From: Bordetella sp. LUAb4
Lineage (GTDB): Bacteria > Pseudomonadota > Gammaproteobacteria > Burkholderiales > Burkholderiaceae_B
DNA length: 64,000 nt
NCBI RefSeq assembly: GCF_021325795.1
Contig: NZ_JAHPZX010000001.1
Span: 992,001-1,056,000 of the forward strand
Reading direction: 5' to 3'
The position numbers and the translations under genes are program-made. Positions 1 through 13,796 of this stretch are shown here, piece after piece (within the stretch, counting starts at the first letter, position 1; every line of letters begins with the position of its first letter). A model generated the notes under the pieces. It saw only the letters and a program-made list of their open reading frames with translations. It did not search any database and had not been told where the DNA came from.

Positions 1-3000
1 AACAGCGTCAGCAGCTGGCTGAGCAGCAGCCCGCCCACCATCACCAGGCCCAGGGGCTGGCGCAATTCGGATCCGGTCCCGGTCGACAGCATCAGCGGCA
101 CGGCGCCGAACAGCGCGGCCAGGGTGGTCATGAGGATGGGCCGGAAGCGCAGCAGGGCCGCCTCATGGATGGCCTCGCGCGGCGCCATGCCGCGCTTGCG
201 CTCGGCGTCCAGGGCGAAGTCGATCATCATGATGGCGTTTTTCTTGACGATGCCGATCAGCAGGATGATGCCGATGATGCCTATCATGTCCAGCTCGTTG
301 CCGGTGAGCAGCAGCGCCAGCAGCGCCCCCACGCCGGCCGACGGCAGCGTCGACAGGATGGTGACCGGGTGGATGAAGCTTTCGTACAGCACGCCCAGCA
401 CGATGTACATCGTGACGATGGCCGCCAGCACCAGCCACAGCGTGCTGGTCAAGGACGACTGGAATGCCGCCGCCGCGCCCTGGAAGCGCGTCTCGATGGC
501 GCTGGGCAGGCCCATGTCCTTTTCCGCGGCCTGGATGGCCTGGACCGCGCCCGACAGCGACGCGCCCCGCGCCAGGTTGAACGACACCGTCACCATGGGG
601 AACTGGTCGAGCCGGTTGACGGCCAGCACGGTACGGCTTTCGGAAATATGGGCGACGCTGGACAGCGGCACCTGGGTGCCGCCCGCGGTGGGCACGTAGA
701 TCTGCGACAGCGACTCCGGACCGCGGCTGAACTGCGGCATCACTTCCAGCACCACGCGATATTGCGCCGACTGGGTGAAGATGGTCGAGATCAGGCGCTG
801 GCCGAACGCGTCATACAAGGCCTCGTCTATCGTGGCCGCCGTGATGCCCAGGCGCGAAGCGGCGTCGCGATCGATATCGACGAAGGTCTGCAGTCCCTCG
901 TCCTGCAAGTCGTCGGTGACGTCGGCCAGTTCCGGCAGGCGCGACAGGCGATCGATCACCTTGGGCGTCCATTCGCTGAGCACCTTCAAGTCGGGGTTGG
1001 ACAGCGTCATCTGGTACTGCGTACGGCTGACACGGTCTTCGATCGTCAAGTCCTGCACCGGCTGCATATAGGTGGTCATGCCCTGCATGCCGGCCAGCGA
1101 ATTGCCCAGGCGCGCGATGACGTCGGCCATGGAATCGCTGCGCGAATCGCGCGGCTTGAGCACGATCTGCATGCGGCCGGCGCTGACGGTGGCGTTGCTG
1201 CCGTCCACGCCGATGAAGGACGACAGCGTGGCCACCGCCGGATCGGCCAGGACGATCTTGGCGGCTTCCTGCTGACGCTCGGCCATGGCGGCGAACGAAA
1301 TACTCTGCGGCGCCTGCGTGATGGCCTGGATGATGCCGGTGTCCTGCGGCGGGAAGAAGCCCTTGGGCACCATCATGTAAAGCAGCGCGGTCAGCACGAA
1401 CGTGCCCAAGGCCACCAGCAGCGTCAAGGGCTGGTGGTTGAGCACGACCTTGAGCATGCGGTCGTAGCCGGCGATCAGCTTGTCGATCATGGCGCCGGTG
1501 AACCGGTGGAAGCGGCCATGGCGGACTTCGCTTTCCGGCTTGAGCAGGCGCGCGCACATCATGGGCGTCAGCGACAGCGACACCACCAGCGAAATCAGGA
1601 TGGACACCGCCAGCGTGATGGCGAATTCGCGGAACAGCCGCCCCACCACTTCCGTCATGAACAACAGCGGGATCAGCACCGCGATCAGCGAGAACGTCAG
1701 CGAGATCAGCGTGAAACCGATCTGCCCGGCGCCCTTGAGCGCGGCCTGCAGCGGTGTCTCGCCTTCCTCCAGGTGCCGCGCGATATTCTCGATCATGACG
1801 ATGGCGTCATCGACCACGAAGCCGGTGGCGATGGTCAGCGCCATCAGCGTCAGGTTGTTCACCGTGAAGCCGGCCAGGTACATGATGCCGAAGGTGCCCA
1901 CCAGCGACAGCGGCACCACCACGCTGGGAATCAAGGTGGCGGTCACGCTGCGCAGGAACACGAAGGTGACCATCACCACCAGTGCGATCGACAGCAGCAG
2001 CTCGAAGCGCACGTCGCTGATGGAATCGCGGATGGTCTGGGTGCGGTCCGCCACCACGCTCAAGTCCAGCGTGGCCGGCAGGGACAGGCGCAATTGCGGC
2101 ATCAGCGCCTGGATGCGGTCGACGACGTCGATCACATTGGCATCCGGCTGCCGTTGCACGTTCAGCAGGATGGCCGGCTTGTCGCCAGCCCAGGCGGCCT
2201 GGCGGACATCCTCGGCGCCCTGCATCGTCTGTGCCACGTCGGACAGGCGCAGCGGCGCGTTGTTGCGGTACGCGATGATCAGGTCGTTGTAGTCGGTCGG
2301 CGACTTCAACTGGTCATTGGCGTTGATGGTGGTCGAGCGCATCGGCCCGTCCAGATTGCCCTTGGGCTGATTGGTATTGGCGGCGACGATGGCCGTGCGC
2401 AGGTCCGACAGCGACAGGCCGTTGCCCGCCAGCGCCTGCGGATTGACGCGCACCCGCACCGCCGGCCGTTGGCCGCCGGCGATGCTGACCAGGCCCACAC
2501 CCGGTACCTGGGACAGCTTCTGCGCCATGCGCGTTTCGACCAGATCGCGCACCTGCGGCAGCGGCATCGTGGGCGAGGTGATGGCCAGGGTCAGCACCGG
2601 CGCGTCGGCCGGGTTCACCTTGTTATAGGTAGGCGGTACCGGCAAGTCGTTGGGCAGCAGATTGGACGCGGCGTTGATGGCCGCCTGCACCTCCTGCTCG
2701 GCCACGTCCAGCGCCAGGTCCAGGCTGAACTGCAGCGTGATGACCGAAGCGCCGCCCGAACTGGTGGACGACATCTGGTTCAGCCCCGGCATCTGGCCGA
2801 ACTGCCGTTCCAGCGGCGAGGTCACCAGCGACGTCATGACGTCCGGACTGGCGCCTGGATACAAGGTCACCACCTGGATGGTGGGATAGTCGACCTCGGG
2901 CAGCGCCGCCACGGGCAGCAGCCGGTAGGCGATCACACCCGCGATCAGGATGGCCACCATCAACAAGGTGGTGGCTACCGGCCTGAGGATGAAGGCGCGT

Positions 3001-3011
3001 GACGGACTCAC
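1..3011 (-). CDS. mdtB: MdtB multidrug efflux RND permease (3' end beyond window)
   Basis: Inner-membrane proton-driven RND pump subunit of the HAE1 family that works with MdtC, MdtA and an outer-membrane channel to export drugs and bile-salt-like compounds. The minus strand reads open for about 1003 codons and follows E. coli MdtB closely from the first helix ([16 protein letters not shown]) on. The proton-relay aspartate pair lies in [13 protein letters not shown], and the C-terminal half has [14 protein letters not shown] and [17 protein letters not shown]. About 35 to 40 C-terminal residues should lie beyond base 1. The start is a GTG at 3011 that overlaps the TGA of mdtA (GTGA), so the two genes are translationally coupled. 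An mdtC gene is expected next, outside the window. Confidence 0.95.
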   Translation of the reverse strand, partial: MSPSRAFILRPVATTLLMVAILIAGVIAYRLLPVAALPEVDYPTIQVVTLYPGASPDVMTSLVTSPLERQFGQMPGLNQMSSTSSGGASVITLQFSLDLALDVAEQEVQAAINAASNLLPNDLPVPPTYNKVNPADAPVLTLAITSPTMPLPQVRDLVETRMAQKLSQVPGVGLVSIAGGQRPAVRVRVNPQALAGNGLSLSDLRTAIVAANTNQPKGNLDGPMRSTTINANDQLKSPTDYNDLIIAYRNNAPLRLSDVAQTMQGAEDVRQAAWAGDKPAILLNVQRQPDANVIDVVDRIQALMPQLRLSLPATLDLSVVADRTQTIRDSISDVRFELLLSIALVVMVTFVFLRSVTATLIPSVVVPLSLVGTFGIMYLAGFTVNNLTLMALTIATGFVVDDAIVMIENIARHLEEGETPLQAALKGAGQIGFTLISLTFSLIAVLIPLLFMTEVVGRLFREFAITLAVSILISLVVSLSLTPMMCARLLKPESEVRHGRFHRFTGAMIDKLIAGYDRMLKVVLNHQPLTLLVALGTFVLTALLYMMVPKGFFPPQDTGIIQAITQAPQSISFAAMAERQQEAAKIVLADPAVATLSSFIGVDGSNATVSAGRMQIVLKPRDSRSDSMADVIARLGNSLAGMQGMTTYMQPVQDLTIEDRVSRTQYQMTLSNPDLKVLSEWTPKVIDRLSRLPELADVTDDLQDEGLQTFVDIDRDAASRLGITAATIDEALYDAFGQRLISTIFTQSAQYRVVLEVMPQFSRGPESLSQIYVPTAGGTQVPLSSVAHISESRTVLAVNRLDQFPMVTVSFNLARGASLSGAVQAIQAAEKDMGLPSAIETRFQGAAAAFQSSLTSTLWLVLAAIVTMYIVLGVLYESFIHPVTILSTLPSAGVGALLALLLTGNELDMIGIIGIILLIGIVKKNAIMMIDFALDAERKRGMAPREAIHEAALLRFRPILMTTLAALFGAVPLMLSTGTGSELRQPLGLVMVGGLLLSQLLTL

Positions 3012-4438
3012 GGCGTGGTCCTGGCCGGCACGCTGGTGCTGGCGCCCGGTTCGGCTCCCAGCGCGGCGCCCGGCGTGGCGGGGATGGTGCTGGTGGGATC
3101 GGTGACGACCTCCACCTTGGCGCCGGCGCGCAGCCGGTCGGTGCCTTCGATGACCACGCGATCGCCCGGCTTCAAGCCATCGTCGATGGCGACCATGTCG
3201 TTGCCGACAGGACCCAGCTTGAGCTGGCGCACCACCACGGTGTTATCGGGTAGCGCCACGAACACGAACGGGCCCTTGGAGCCGCGCTGCACGGCGCCAT
3301 TGGGAATCACGGTGACGCCCTTGCGCGTCTCGACGCGCAGGCGCACGTTGACGAATTGATTCGGAAACAGGGCGTCGTCGCCATTGTCGAAGCGCGCCTT
3401 CATCTTCAGCGTGCCGGTGGTCACGTCGATCTGGTTGTCCAGGGTTTCCAGCACACCGGAGGACAACTGCTTGGTATTGGCGCGGTCGTAAGCCAGGACT
3501 TCCAGCGTGTGCCCCGTGCGCAGTTGTTCACGCACCGCGGGCAGCTGGGTTTCGGGCAGCGTGAAGACCACGGCGATCGGCTGCGTTTGCGTGATCACCA
3601 CCAGGCCATTGGTATCGCCGGAGGACACCAGATTACCTTGGTCGACCTGGCGCAAACCCAGGCGGCCGGTAAGCGGCGCGGTGATGCGGGCATACGTCAG
3701 TTGCAGGCGGGCGGAGTCGACATTGGCCTGATCGGTCTTGGCCGTGCCTTCGTATTGGCGCACCAGCGCGGCCTGGGTATCGACCTGCTGCTTGGCGATG
3801 GACTCCTGTTTCAACAAGGCCTGATAACGCGCCAGATCGCGACGGGCGTTGTCCAGCTGTGCCAGATTCTGCGTCTGCGTGCCCAGGGCCTGGGCCAATT
3901 GCACCTCATAGGGACGCGGATCGACTTGCGCCAGGACGTCGCCGGCCTTGACGTACTGGCCTTCCTTGAAATTCACCTTGACCAGTTCGCCGTCGACCCG
4001 GCTGCGCACCGTCACGGTGTTGTAGGCGGTGACCGTGCCCAGGGCCGGCAGCGTGATATCCATGTCCTGCGTGGCAGCGGTGAAGACGCGCACCGGTACC
4101 GGCGGTTCGCCCATGCCGGCCGCGCCTGCACCCGCGCGCCCGCCCGGGCGGGAACCACGGCCCGCGCCGCCTTGGCCGCCCGCGGCGGGGGTACCCTGGG
4201 CGCCTGGCGCACTAGCGGTACCTGGGGTACCAGGGGTGCCGGGGGTCCCGGGGGCATTAGAGGCCCCGGCCCCGGCCCCGGCCGCGGTTTGCTGGGCGCC
4301 GCGCTGCCATTTGCCCCCTTGGTGGGTGGGCCGCAGCACCAGCCAGGCGATACCCGCCACGATCAAGGCAACGATAGTCCAGCCGATCACACGGCGACGT
4401 GTGCGGGTGGACTTGGCGGCGGGGGTCGTTTCAACCAT
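3008..4438 (-). CDS. mdtA: MdtA periplasmic adaptor of the MdtABC pump
   Basis: Membrane-fusion protein that links the RND permease to the outer-membrane channel. It has an N-terminal membrane anchor (about residues 18-36), a split lipoyl domain ([20 protein letters not shown] and [16 protein letters not shown]), an alpha-hairpin between the halves, and beta-barrel and membrane-proximal domains. It is 476 residues against about 415 in E. coli. Most of the excess is a Gly/Ala/Pro-rich linker at residues 50-110, including PGT repeats, between the anchor and the first conserved strand ([20 protein letters not shown]). It is the first gene of the operon with mdtB. The linker looks like a low-complexity expansion that should not disturb the folded domains. 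Confidence 0.95.
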   Translation of the reverse strand: MVETTPAAKSTRTRRRVIGWTIVALIVAGIAWLVLRPTHQGGKWQRGAQQTAAGAGAGASNAPGTPGTPGTPGTASAPGAQGTPAAGGQGGAGRGSRPGGRAGAGAAGMGEPPVPVRVFTAATQDMDITLPALGTVTAYNTVTVRSRVDGELVKVNFKEGQYVKAGDVLAQVDPRPYEVQLAQALGTQTQNLAQLDNARRDLARYQALLKQESIAKQQVDTQAALVRQYEGTAKTDQANVDSARLQLTYARITAPLTGRLGLRQVDQGNLVSSGDTNGLVVITQTQPIAVVFTLPETQLPAVREQLRTGHTLEVLAYDRANTKQLSSGVLETLDNQIDVTTGTLKMKARFDNGDDALFPNQFVNVRLRVETRKGVTVIPNGAVQRGSKGPFVFVALPDNTVVVRQLKLGPVGNDMVAIDDGLKPGDRVVIEGTDRLRAGAKVEVVTDPTSTIPATPGAALGAEPGASTSVPARTTP

Positions 4439-4713
4439 TTGATGGGATCCGGCGTCTATTCAGCGAAAAGAGCCGCTATTGTCCATCAAGCTCCGGGGTT
4501 TTTATATGAGAACGCCTATGATTTGAAATCGACCGCAACAGGAATTGGCGGTGCCCGGGCCAAAATACGGGTTGCCAGGGTAATTTCACGACTTTTATCG
4601 CATTGGGCGTTACGTGGACTAGCCCTCGAGGGGGATGTGCGGCGGGCCTGGCAGCCGGAAAGACAGCACCTTGGGCGGCATCGGGGGCCTCCCCCCAGTT
4701 TGCCGTCCAGCCA
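4439..4713. other. mdtAB upstream region, no gene seen
   Basis: These 275 bases lie between the start of mdtA and the stop of zapD, both on the minus strand, and must hold the mdtAB promoter. On the minus strand an AT-richer patch (about 4485-4530) includes TATAAA, a possible -10, but I see no convincing -35 partner. No open frame here resembles a protein. In particular the zinc-protein gene yacG, often found after zapD, is not here. Confidence 0.4.
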
Positions 4714-5466
4714 TCAGGTGCTGCAGAGCGACATCTGGAAATGCACGTCGCGGCTGACCTGCTGCGGCTTGGCTTCCCCGCCTTGCGTGGAAAACCTGAT
4801 CCAAATCATATACTTATTGGCGCTTATCTCAGGAAAGACGCCAGCATCGTCGGCCACCCAGACGCGCAGCAACTGGTGCGAACGGCCACCCAGCATCTGT
4901 TGGAAGGCACCCTGTTCCGCCGTCGCTTCCTGCTTGCGTCCGGACTCGCGCATCAGGCGCAGGCCTATGGTCACGCCTTCGCTCAGCGGTTTGAGCGGCG
5001 CCATCCAGGTCTGCAGGTCGGCACAGCGCACCTCTTCGGGCTTGTGCTGCCAGGCATGATAAGAGGGCATTTCGATCTGCGTGGCGCCGCCCGGCACCGC
5101 CAGGCGTCCACGCAGACTCACCAGCCATTCGTTTTCACGCAGCGGCTGGCCCGCCTTGCCCTGGGTGGACAAGCCGCTGGTGGTCTTTTCCATTTCGCGC
5201 AGCATGCCTTCGAGCGCGTCCTGAGACACGCCCGGGTGATCGCGCAAGGCCACCAGTTGCAGACGCTGACGCTCCATATCCTGCAATACCGACGTCTTGA
5301 TGTCGGTACGCTCGATGGCATCAAGAATGTCGAAGATGGTCGCGATAGCGATCTGATGATTCTTGGCGTCGCCGGGCCGGGCGAAATAGAACAACCGGTC
5401 GAAGAGGTATTCAAGGCGCAGGTACGCCCGGATACGCTCGTTGAAGGGATATTCGTAAAGAATCAC
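4714..5466 (-). CDS. zapD: ZapD cell-division protein
   Basis: FtsZ-binding protein that bundles FtsZ filaments at the division ring (former YacF/DUF1342). The 250 residues are the usual family length and open with the hallmark MILYEYPFNERIRAYLRLE; FDRLFYFARPGD and the C-terminal beta-domain motifs (MPSYHAWQHKP, IGLRLMRESG) are also recognisable. The start is GTG at 5466, chosen because it gives the conserved N-terminus exactly. It follows coaE by 54 bases on the same strand, an arrangement common in betaproteobacteria next to pilD and coaE. Confidence 0.95.
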   Translation of the reverse strand: MILYEYPFNERIRAYLRLEYLFDRLFYFARPGDAKNHQIAIATIFDILDAIERTDIKTSVLQDMERQRLQLVALRDHPGVSQDALEGMLREMEKTTSGLSTQGKAGQPLRENEWLVSLRGRLAVPGGATQIEMPSYHAWQHKPEEVRCADLQTWMAPLKPLSEGVTIGLRLMRESGRKQEATAEQGAFQQMLGGRSHQLLRVWVADDAGVFPEISANKYMIWIRFSTQGGEAKPQQVSRDVHFQMSLCST

Positions 5467-5520
5467 GCTCGATACAGGTCCGTCATTGAACCGGCCGAAA
5501 CCGGAATGGTTGGGGGAACA

Positions 5521-6192
5521 TCATGCACCGCGATGGGTGGACGCCGGCAGGGACGCCGCCAGCGCGCACCATTGTTCATGCAGGGTTTTCGCCCGCGCGC
5601 GCAATTGTTCCGGCGAGGTCGCGCCGTCGTTGAGAATCACGTCGTGCGCGGCCGCCAGGCGGGTTGCCCGCGCGACCTGTGCCGCCATAATACGCTGGAT
5701 GGTCGATATCGTCAGCCCGCTGCGCGACTGCACACGTGCAATCTGTGTATCGGGATCGCAATCAATTACACAGACCCGATCGACCCGCTGCACCCAACGG
5801 CCGGACTCGATCAACAAGGGCACGACGAAGACCACATAGCATCCCGTGGCGGCCGCGGCTTCAGCCTCGGTCTGCTGGCCGATCAGCGGATGCAGAATGG
5901 CCTCCAGCCGTGCGCGCGTTTGCGCATCGGCAAACACCTGTTCACGCATCCAGTCGCGGTCCAGCGCACCATCGTCACGGCGCGCGCGCGGGCCGAAGGC
6001 CTGCTCGATGGCGGGCATGGCGGCACCGCCTGGTGCCGTCAGCCGATGTGCGATCTGATCGGTATCGATCACGCTGGCGCCCCACTCGGCCAGCAGATCG
6101 GCGACATAGCTCTTGCCCGAGCCGATGCCGCCGGTCAGGCCGATTTTCAAACGCGTCGAAAGTGAAGTCGAAGAGGAGGGTGCGGAAATCAT
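5521..6192 (-). CDS. coaE: Dephospho-CoA kinase
   Basis: Catalyses the last step of coenzyme A synthesis, phosphorylating the 3'-hydroxyl of dephospho-CoA with ATP. The P-loop is GLTGGIGSGKS near the N-terminus; SVIDTDQIAH, the lid/CoA segment ILHPLI and VVFVVPLLIESGRW match the family. The ATG at 6192 gives 223 residues. Another in-frame ATG at 6222 would add ten residues and lies only 17 bases from the pilD stop; neither has a strong ribosome site. The reading frame stays open far upstream through pilD, which is antisense-frame noise and not an N-terminal extension. Confidence 0.95.
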   Translation of the reverse strand: MISAPSSSTSLSTRLKIGLTGGIGSGKSYVADLLAEWGASVIDTDQIAHRLTAPGGAAMPAIEQAFGPRARRDDGALDRDWMREQVFADAQTRARLEAILHPLIGQQTEAEAAAATGCYVVFVVPLLIESGRWVQRVDRVCVIDCDPDTQIARVQSRSGLTISTIQRIMAAQVARATRLAAAHDVILNDGATSPEQLRARAKTLHEQWCALAASLPASTHRGA

Positions 6193-6239
6193 GGCGGTTC
6201 GTGCTTGCCTCTGGTTACCCATCGTTGCGCTTGTGTTGC

Positions 6240-7088
6240 TCAGAACAGCAAACCCGGCGGCAGTCCACCGCTGAACAGCGTCACGATACCAGCCGCCGCC
6301 AGATAAGGACCGAACGGCTGCGGCTGGCCGCGCCGCGCCCGCCGTGTGGCGATCAGGAACAAACCCACCAAGGCGCCAGTCAATGACGCTGCCAGCAACA
6401 GCAGCGGCAGTGCCGCCAGGCCCAGCCACGCGCCCAGCGCCGCCAGCAACTTGAAGTCGCCATAGCCCATGCCTTCGCGTCCGGTCAGCAGGTGGTAGCC
6501 GTGAAACAGCAGCCACAGCAAGCCATAGCCCACCGCCGCGCCCAATACCGCCTGGGTCGTGGGTGCGAAGATATCCGCGACATTGGCCAGCAGGCCGACC
6601 CATAGCAGCGGCAGCGTGATGACGTCCGGCAGCAGACCGGTGTCGATGTCGATCCAGGCCAGCGCCAGCAAGGCCGCCACCAGCAGCATGGCCAACAGCG
6701 CCTGCACGCCGGGCCCGAAACGCCAGACGCAGGCGGCGAAGCCCACCGCCGTCAGGCATTCCAGCACCGGATAACGCCACGAGATGGGTTGCTGGCATTC
6801 GGCACAGCGGCCCCGCAGCAACAGCCAGCCGAGCACGGGCAGACGGCGCCAACCGGTGATAGTCGCCTGGCAGGCCGGACAACGGCAGGCGGGCCGCCAC
6901 AAACTGGGGCGGTCTTCCTCTTGCTGCATGGCCTCGCCGCGCCACTCGCGGAACTGCGCTTCCCAGTCATAGTCCATGATGCGGGGAAGGCGGTCCACCG
7001 CCTTGGTCAGCCAGGACCCGACGACCAGGCCCAAGAGTGCAGCCAGGAGGATTGCGCTGGTCATGCCGATGGCAAAGTTGGACTGCAT
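6240..7088 (-). CDS. pilD: PilD/GspO prepilin peptidase and methyltransferase
   Basis: Bifunctional inner-membrane aspartic peptidase that cleaves leader peptides of type IV pilins or type II pseudopilins and N-methylates the new terminus. It shows the zinc-type cytoplasmic loop with two CxxC pairs (CPAC and CAEC), the catalytic aspartates in LAWIDIDTGLLPD and GMGYGDFKLL, and about eight hydrophobic segments. The ATG at 7088 gives 282 residues and follows CAGGGAGC; the frame remains open to 7196 but the extra residues are not conserved. Its usual partners pilB and pilC are not adjacent, while coaE and zapD follow it. Confidence 0.93.
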   Translation of the reverse strand: MQSNFAIGMTSAILLAALLGLVVGSWLTKAVDRLPRIMDYDWEAQFREWRGEAMQQEEDRPSLWRPACRCPACQATITGWRRLPVLGWLLLRGRCAECQQPISWRYPVLECLTAVGFAACVWRFGPGVQALLAMLLVAALLALAWIDIDTGLLPDVITLPLLWVGLLANVADIFAPTTQAVLGAAVGYGLLWLLFHGYHLLTGREGMGYGDFKLLAALGAWLGLAALPLLLLAASLTGALVGLFLIATRRARRGQPQPFGPYLAAAGIVTLFSGGLPPGLLF

Positions 7089-7272
7089 GGTGCTCCCTGA
7101 GGGGCCGTGGCGACGGCCGTCGACGCGCATTATTGTGCGAGCGGGCGGAATGTCAAAATGGAAAGCGTAAATGGAAGACCCGAATGGAGGACCCAATTGG
7201 ACGACCGCAAACGCGCGCGCGGCGCCCTAATCATGCGTAGAATTACCGCTATATTTTGATTCCGGATACATC

Positions 7273-8055
7273 ATGCCCGCCGCCGCGCTCGAACGACCCT
7301 CGCCTGCCCCAGTTTCCGCACGTACGAGCCTGACGGCCGCCAGCGTCATCACTTTGGCCATCCTTGGTCCATTGACAGGCTGCGCCCAACAGCGCGAACC
7401 CGGCTACTACGATCCCCCGCCCGCCAGCACCCAGGGCGATGCCGAATACAACGCGGCCGGCGCCGGCTACCGTACGGTGTTCCGCGCCCCCTCCCAGTTG
7501 CAGATCGATCTGAAGCCGTCCACGCCCAGCCAGCAACAGCAGGCGGCCGCGCAACAGCAGCGCGCCGTGGAACAAGGCCGCATCGCCGAGGACGGCCAGG
7601 CAGCCCCGGTCACCATCGCCAGCGCCGACGCCCCGGCGCCCGCCTCGACGGCCAGCCAGGCCAGCAAGCTGGTGCCGCAGCCACAGACCTATCAGGGCAC
7701 CGTGCCCTGCCTGGCCGCCGGCCTGAACTGCGAAGCCCAGCGCATCACGCTGACGCTGGCGCCCAATGGCCGTTGGCGCGGCCGTTCCACCTATCTGGAA
7801 GGCTCCAGCCACAAGGAAAAGGCCGTGGCCGAACAAGGCTGCTGGGACTCCACCGATGAAAAGCCGCCGCGCGTCTTCCTGACGGGTGCCGACGGTAATT
7901 CACGCGCCGAATTCGTGGTCGCCGCCAATAACGTGCTGCGTCTGCGCGCGCTGGCCGGCATCACGCCCAATCTGAACTACACGCTGACGCGCCAGCCGGA
8001 CCTCGATCCCATCGACGAACTGGCGAAGCAGACGCCGCCGAAGTGCAATCCCTGA
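7273..8055 (+). CDS. NlpE-like outer-membrane lipoprotein
   Basis: Predicted lipoprotein of 260 residues. A hydrophobic segment ends in a lipobox, LTGC, near residue 38. A Gln/Ala-rich linker (about 80-110) follows, then a domain resembling the N-terminal beta-barrel of NlpE (YQGTVPCLAAG, ITLTLAPNGRWRGRSTYL). NlpE in enterics is a copper and surface-stress sensor for Cpx, but only the fold similarity is supported here. The typical CxxC of NlpE is replaced by a wider spaced Cys pair (C..AAGLNC). It is divergent from pilD and has no operon partner; a tandem repeat starts 13 bases after its stop. Confidence 0.75.
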   Translation: MPAAALERPSPAPVSARTSLTAASVITLAILGPLTGCAQQREPGYYDPPPASTQGDAEYNAAGAGYRTVFRAPSQLQIDLKPSTPSQQQQAAAQQQRAVEQGRIAEDGQAAPVTIASADAPAPASTASQASKLVPQPQTYQGTVPCLAAGLNCEAQRITLTLAPNGRWRGRSTYLEGSSHKEKAVAEQGCWDSTDEKPPRVFLTGADGNSRAEFVVAANNVLRLRALAGITPNLNYTLTRQPDLDPIDELAKQTPPKCNP

Positions 8056-8068
8056 TCTGATATCCCGG

Positions 8069-8120
8069 GCGCCCCATTCCAGCGCCCCATTCCAGCGCCC
8101 CATTCCAGCGCCCTATTCCC
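8069..8120. repeat. 13-bp tandem repeat, four copies
   Basis: The unit GCGCCCCATTCCA occurs three times without change (8069-8107), followed by a degenerate fourth copy (GCGCCCTATTCCC). It fills the space between two convergent genes and runs into the last codons of the LuxR-type gene, whose stop lies in the fourth unit. Confidence 0.9.
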
Positions 8121-8364
8121 GCGCCCGCCGATGCGGGCACACCCGGCAGGCCAACTCCATCGTGGAACGCACGCCCACCTTGCGCAGGATATTGGCGCGA
8201 TGGGCTTCCGCCGTGCGCATCGATATCGACAGCTCGATGGAGATGTACTTGTTGGATTTACCGCTGATCAGATAAGGCAGGATGTCACGCTCGCGCGGCG
8301 TGAGTTCTACTTGCGGCGAACAGGCGGGTCCCCGTATCGCCGCCACATGCATACGAGACATCAT
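8113..8364 (-). CDS. Small LuxR-type DNA-binding protein
   Basis: An 83-residue protein that is almost entirely a LuxR/FixJ helix-turn-helix (LTPRERDILPYLISGKSNK, then ISMRTAEAHRANILRKVGV). No receiver or autoinducer domain is present, so how it is controlled cannot be read from sequence. The tandem ATG at 8364/8361 was chosen because GGAGGAAGGAC, an excellent ribosome site, stands directly before it; the frame is open to 8406 but without such a site. Two Cys near the end (CRVCPHRR) are unusual for this domain. It is convergent with the lipoprotein gene. Target genes unknown. Confidence 0.8.
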   Translation of the reverse strand: MMSRMHVAAIRGPACSPQVELTPRERDILPYLISGKSNKYISIELSISMRTAEAHRANILRKVGVRSTMELACRVCPHRRARE

Positions 8365-8578
8365 GCCGTCCTTCCTCCGTGTTTGGAATGGATGGCAGTC
8401 TTGCATGCACGCCTTCGCCCCGTAAGCTGATAGAACTTACAGGGTGGACACCCCCGTCCTACCCATGCGCCCGGTATTGCGTACCACCCTGGGCACGTAG
8501 ACCAGGCGCCGGCATCCAGCCGCAGCACCCAGCGGCGGGACCGGGCCCAGGCCCAGGGGCCGGCACTGCTCGCGCCTG

Positions 8579-10349
<1,771 letters not shown>

Positions 10350-10366
10350 GGCCGCGACCGGACGCT

Positions 10367-10555
10367 TCAGTCCGCCGAATAGACGTAGGGCTTCTGCTGC
10401 ACACGGGCAGCGCGGAATCCTTCGAGCAGCTCAGGATCCTGCGGCTTGTCCCAGAGCAGGCCGCGGCCTTCGCGCTGGCGCTTTTCGACATCGGGATGGG
10501 CCTGTTTGTAATTCTTCAGGAACAGGGTGATCTCGGACTCGTAGGTTTTGGCCAT
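10367..10555 (-). CDS. DUF3460 family small protein
   Basis: A 62-residue hydrophilic protein (MAKTYESEITLFLKNYKQ, then GRGLLWDKP) matching DUF3460, a betaproteobacterial family of unknown function usually found before scpA-panC. Rich in charged residues, with no signal peptide or membrane segment. It is the first gene of the run; the next start (scpA) is 17 bases beyond its stop. Its promoter must lie in the region shared with the divergent MFS gene. Confidence 0.88.
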   Translation of the reverse strand: MAKTYESEITLFLKNYKQAHPDVEKRQREGRGLLWDKPQDPELLEGFRAARVQQKPYVYSAD

Positions 10556-10589
10556 GGCACCAGTTTTGGTGGGTTGTTGGTGGTTCGGT

Positions 10590-10598
10590 GGGGGGGGG
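10590..10598. repeat. Poly-G tract (9) in divergent promoter region
   Basis: Nine consecutive G on the plus strand, 35 bases upstream of the DUF3460 start and about 160 bases before the MFS start. Homopolymers of this size can slip during replication; in Bordetella fim promoters, C tracts switch transcription this way. Confidence 0.9.
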
Positions 10599-10759
10599 TA
10601 CTTGGGTGATATCCGAGTCGTATTTGGCTCGTACCCGTGCCGCCAGTTTACTGCACGGCGAGGAAACCGGCCGCGCCGGCGTCAAGCGGTCCGTCAGAGG
10701 CCCGGGTTTACAATGTGCAAGCTTTTGCCGTCGCCCTCCGCCGCGCCTCCCGGACCCCC

Positions 10760-12236
10760 ATGTCTGCTTCAACCTCTGCCTCCCCCTCGGCCCTGCCTAC
10801 GCCTACGCTCCAAGATCCCGACGCCCTGCGCGCCGCCCGCATGATTCCCTTCATCGTGGGGTGCGCGCTATTCATGCAGATGCTGGACGCCACGGTCGTG
10901 GCCACCGCCCTGCCGGCCATGGCCGCCTCGCTGGGGTCCACCCCGGTGCGCCTGAACGTGGCGATTACCTCCTACCTGCTGGCCGCTGCGGTGTTCGTGC
11001 CCATCAGTGGCTGGGCGGCCGACCGCTTCGGCGCGCGGCGGGTGTTCATCGCCGCCATCGTCCTGTTCACGCTCAGTTCGGTGACCTGCGCCATTTCCCA
11101 GGACCTGTCGCAACTGGTGCTGTCCCGCATCGCCCAGGGGATGGCCGGGGCCATGATGGTGCCCGTGGGCCGCATCATCCTGCTGCGCCTGGTGCCCAAG
11201 GAAGACCTGCTCAAGGCCATGTCCTTCCTGTCGATTCCCGCGCTGCTGGGACCGGTGATCGGACCGCCGCTGGGCGGCTTCCTGGTCACCTACGCGTCCT
11301 GGCACTGGATCTTCCTGATCAATGTCCCGATGGGCGTGTTCGGCATCGCGCTGACCCTGCGCTACATCAAGGAAGTGCGCGACGCCGACCCGCCCAAGCT
11401 GGACTGGCTGGGCTTTTTTCTCAGCGCCATCTGCCTGGCGACCATGGTCACCGGCTTCGAGGCGGTGGGCCGCGACGTCATGAGCAATACCGAGCTGCTC
11501 AGCCTGATCGGGATAGGCCTCGCGTGCGGCTTCTGGTACGTGCGCCATGCGCGCAAGATCGACTATCCCATCATCGACTTGTCGCTGATGCGCATTCCAA
11601 CCTTCGCCATCTCCACCCTGGCAGGCAATCTGTGCCGCTTCACGGTGGGAGCCACGCCTTTTCTGCTGGCCATGCTGCTGCAGATCGGCTTTGGCCTGTC
11701 GCCCTTCTCCGCCGGCATGATCACTTTCGCCGGCGCCGCGGGCGCGCTGGCGATGAAGTTCGTGGCCACGCCCATCGTGCGCCGCTTCGGCTTTCGCCGC
11801 GTACTCACCATCAACTCTCTGCTGACCGGCCTGTTCATCGTGGCCTGCGCGCTGTTCAGCCCCAGCACGCCAGGCTGGCTGATGATCGTCATTCTGCTGA
11901 TAGGCGGCTTCTTCCGCTCGCTGCAGTTCACCGGCGTCAACACCCTTACTTACGCCGACATCCCGCCGCAACTCATGAGCCGCGCCAGCAGCTTTTCCGC
12001 CATGGCGCAGCAATTGGGCATCAGCCTGGGGGTCGGCGTGGCCGCCGTCACGCTCAACGTGAGCATGGCCCTGCGCGGAGCCGATACACTATCCGTCGGA
12101 GACACCGTCAGCGGTTTCATCGTGATCGGCATCCTGTGCGCGTCGTCGTATTTTTCATTCCGCCGCCTGGATCCCAACGCTGGCGACGAGGTGAACGGCC
12201 GCCACCGCAAGGCGGCCTCGACGGTGAACAACGACA

Positions 12237-12247
<11 letters not shown>
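10760..12247 (+). CDS. DHA2-type MFS exporter (EmrB/QacA family)
   Basis: Predicted 14-helix proton-coupled drug exporter of 495 residues. Motif A is [13 protein letters not shown] after the second helix, and motif C appears as [11 protein letters not shown] in helix 5, typical of antiporters; the first helix contains [16 protein letters not shown] at 10760 was chosen because the conserved part begins shortly after; the frame is open further upstream but that stretch is Arg/Pro-rich and not family-like. No clear ribosome site. Its end overlaps the glpK start by 11 bases. It is paralogous to the MFS gene at 13793. Substrate unknown. Confidence 0.85.

Positions 12248-13792
<1,545 letters not shown>

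Positions 13793-13796
<4 letters not shown>

Noticed and set aside
165-3002. A very long plus-strand open frame antisense to mdtB
   Set aside because: It encodes a His/Arg/Gln/Asp-rich sequence with no fold character and mirrors the codon bias of mdtB. Similar antisense frames occur opposite most high-GC genes in this window.
4619-4804. Possible yacG gene downstream of zapD
   Set aside because: The small frame lacks the two Cys pairs of YacG and lies out of frame over the end of zapD.
8069-8120. Tandem repeat considered as a CRISPR array
   Set aside because: Units are 13 bases, contiguous and without spacers, and no cas gene is present.
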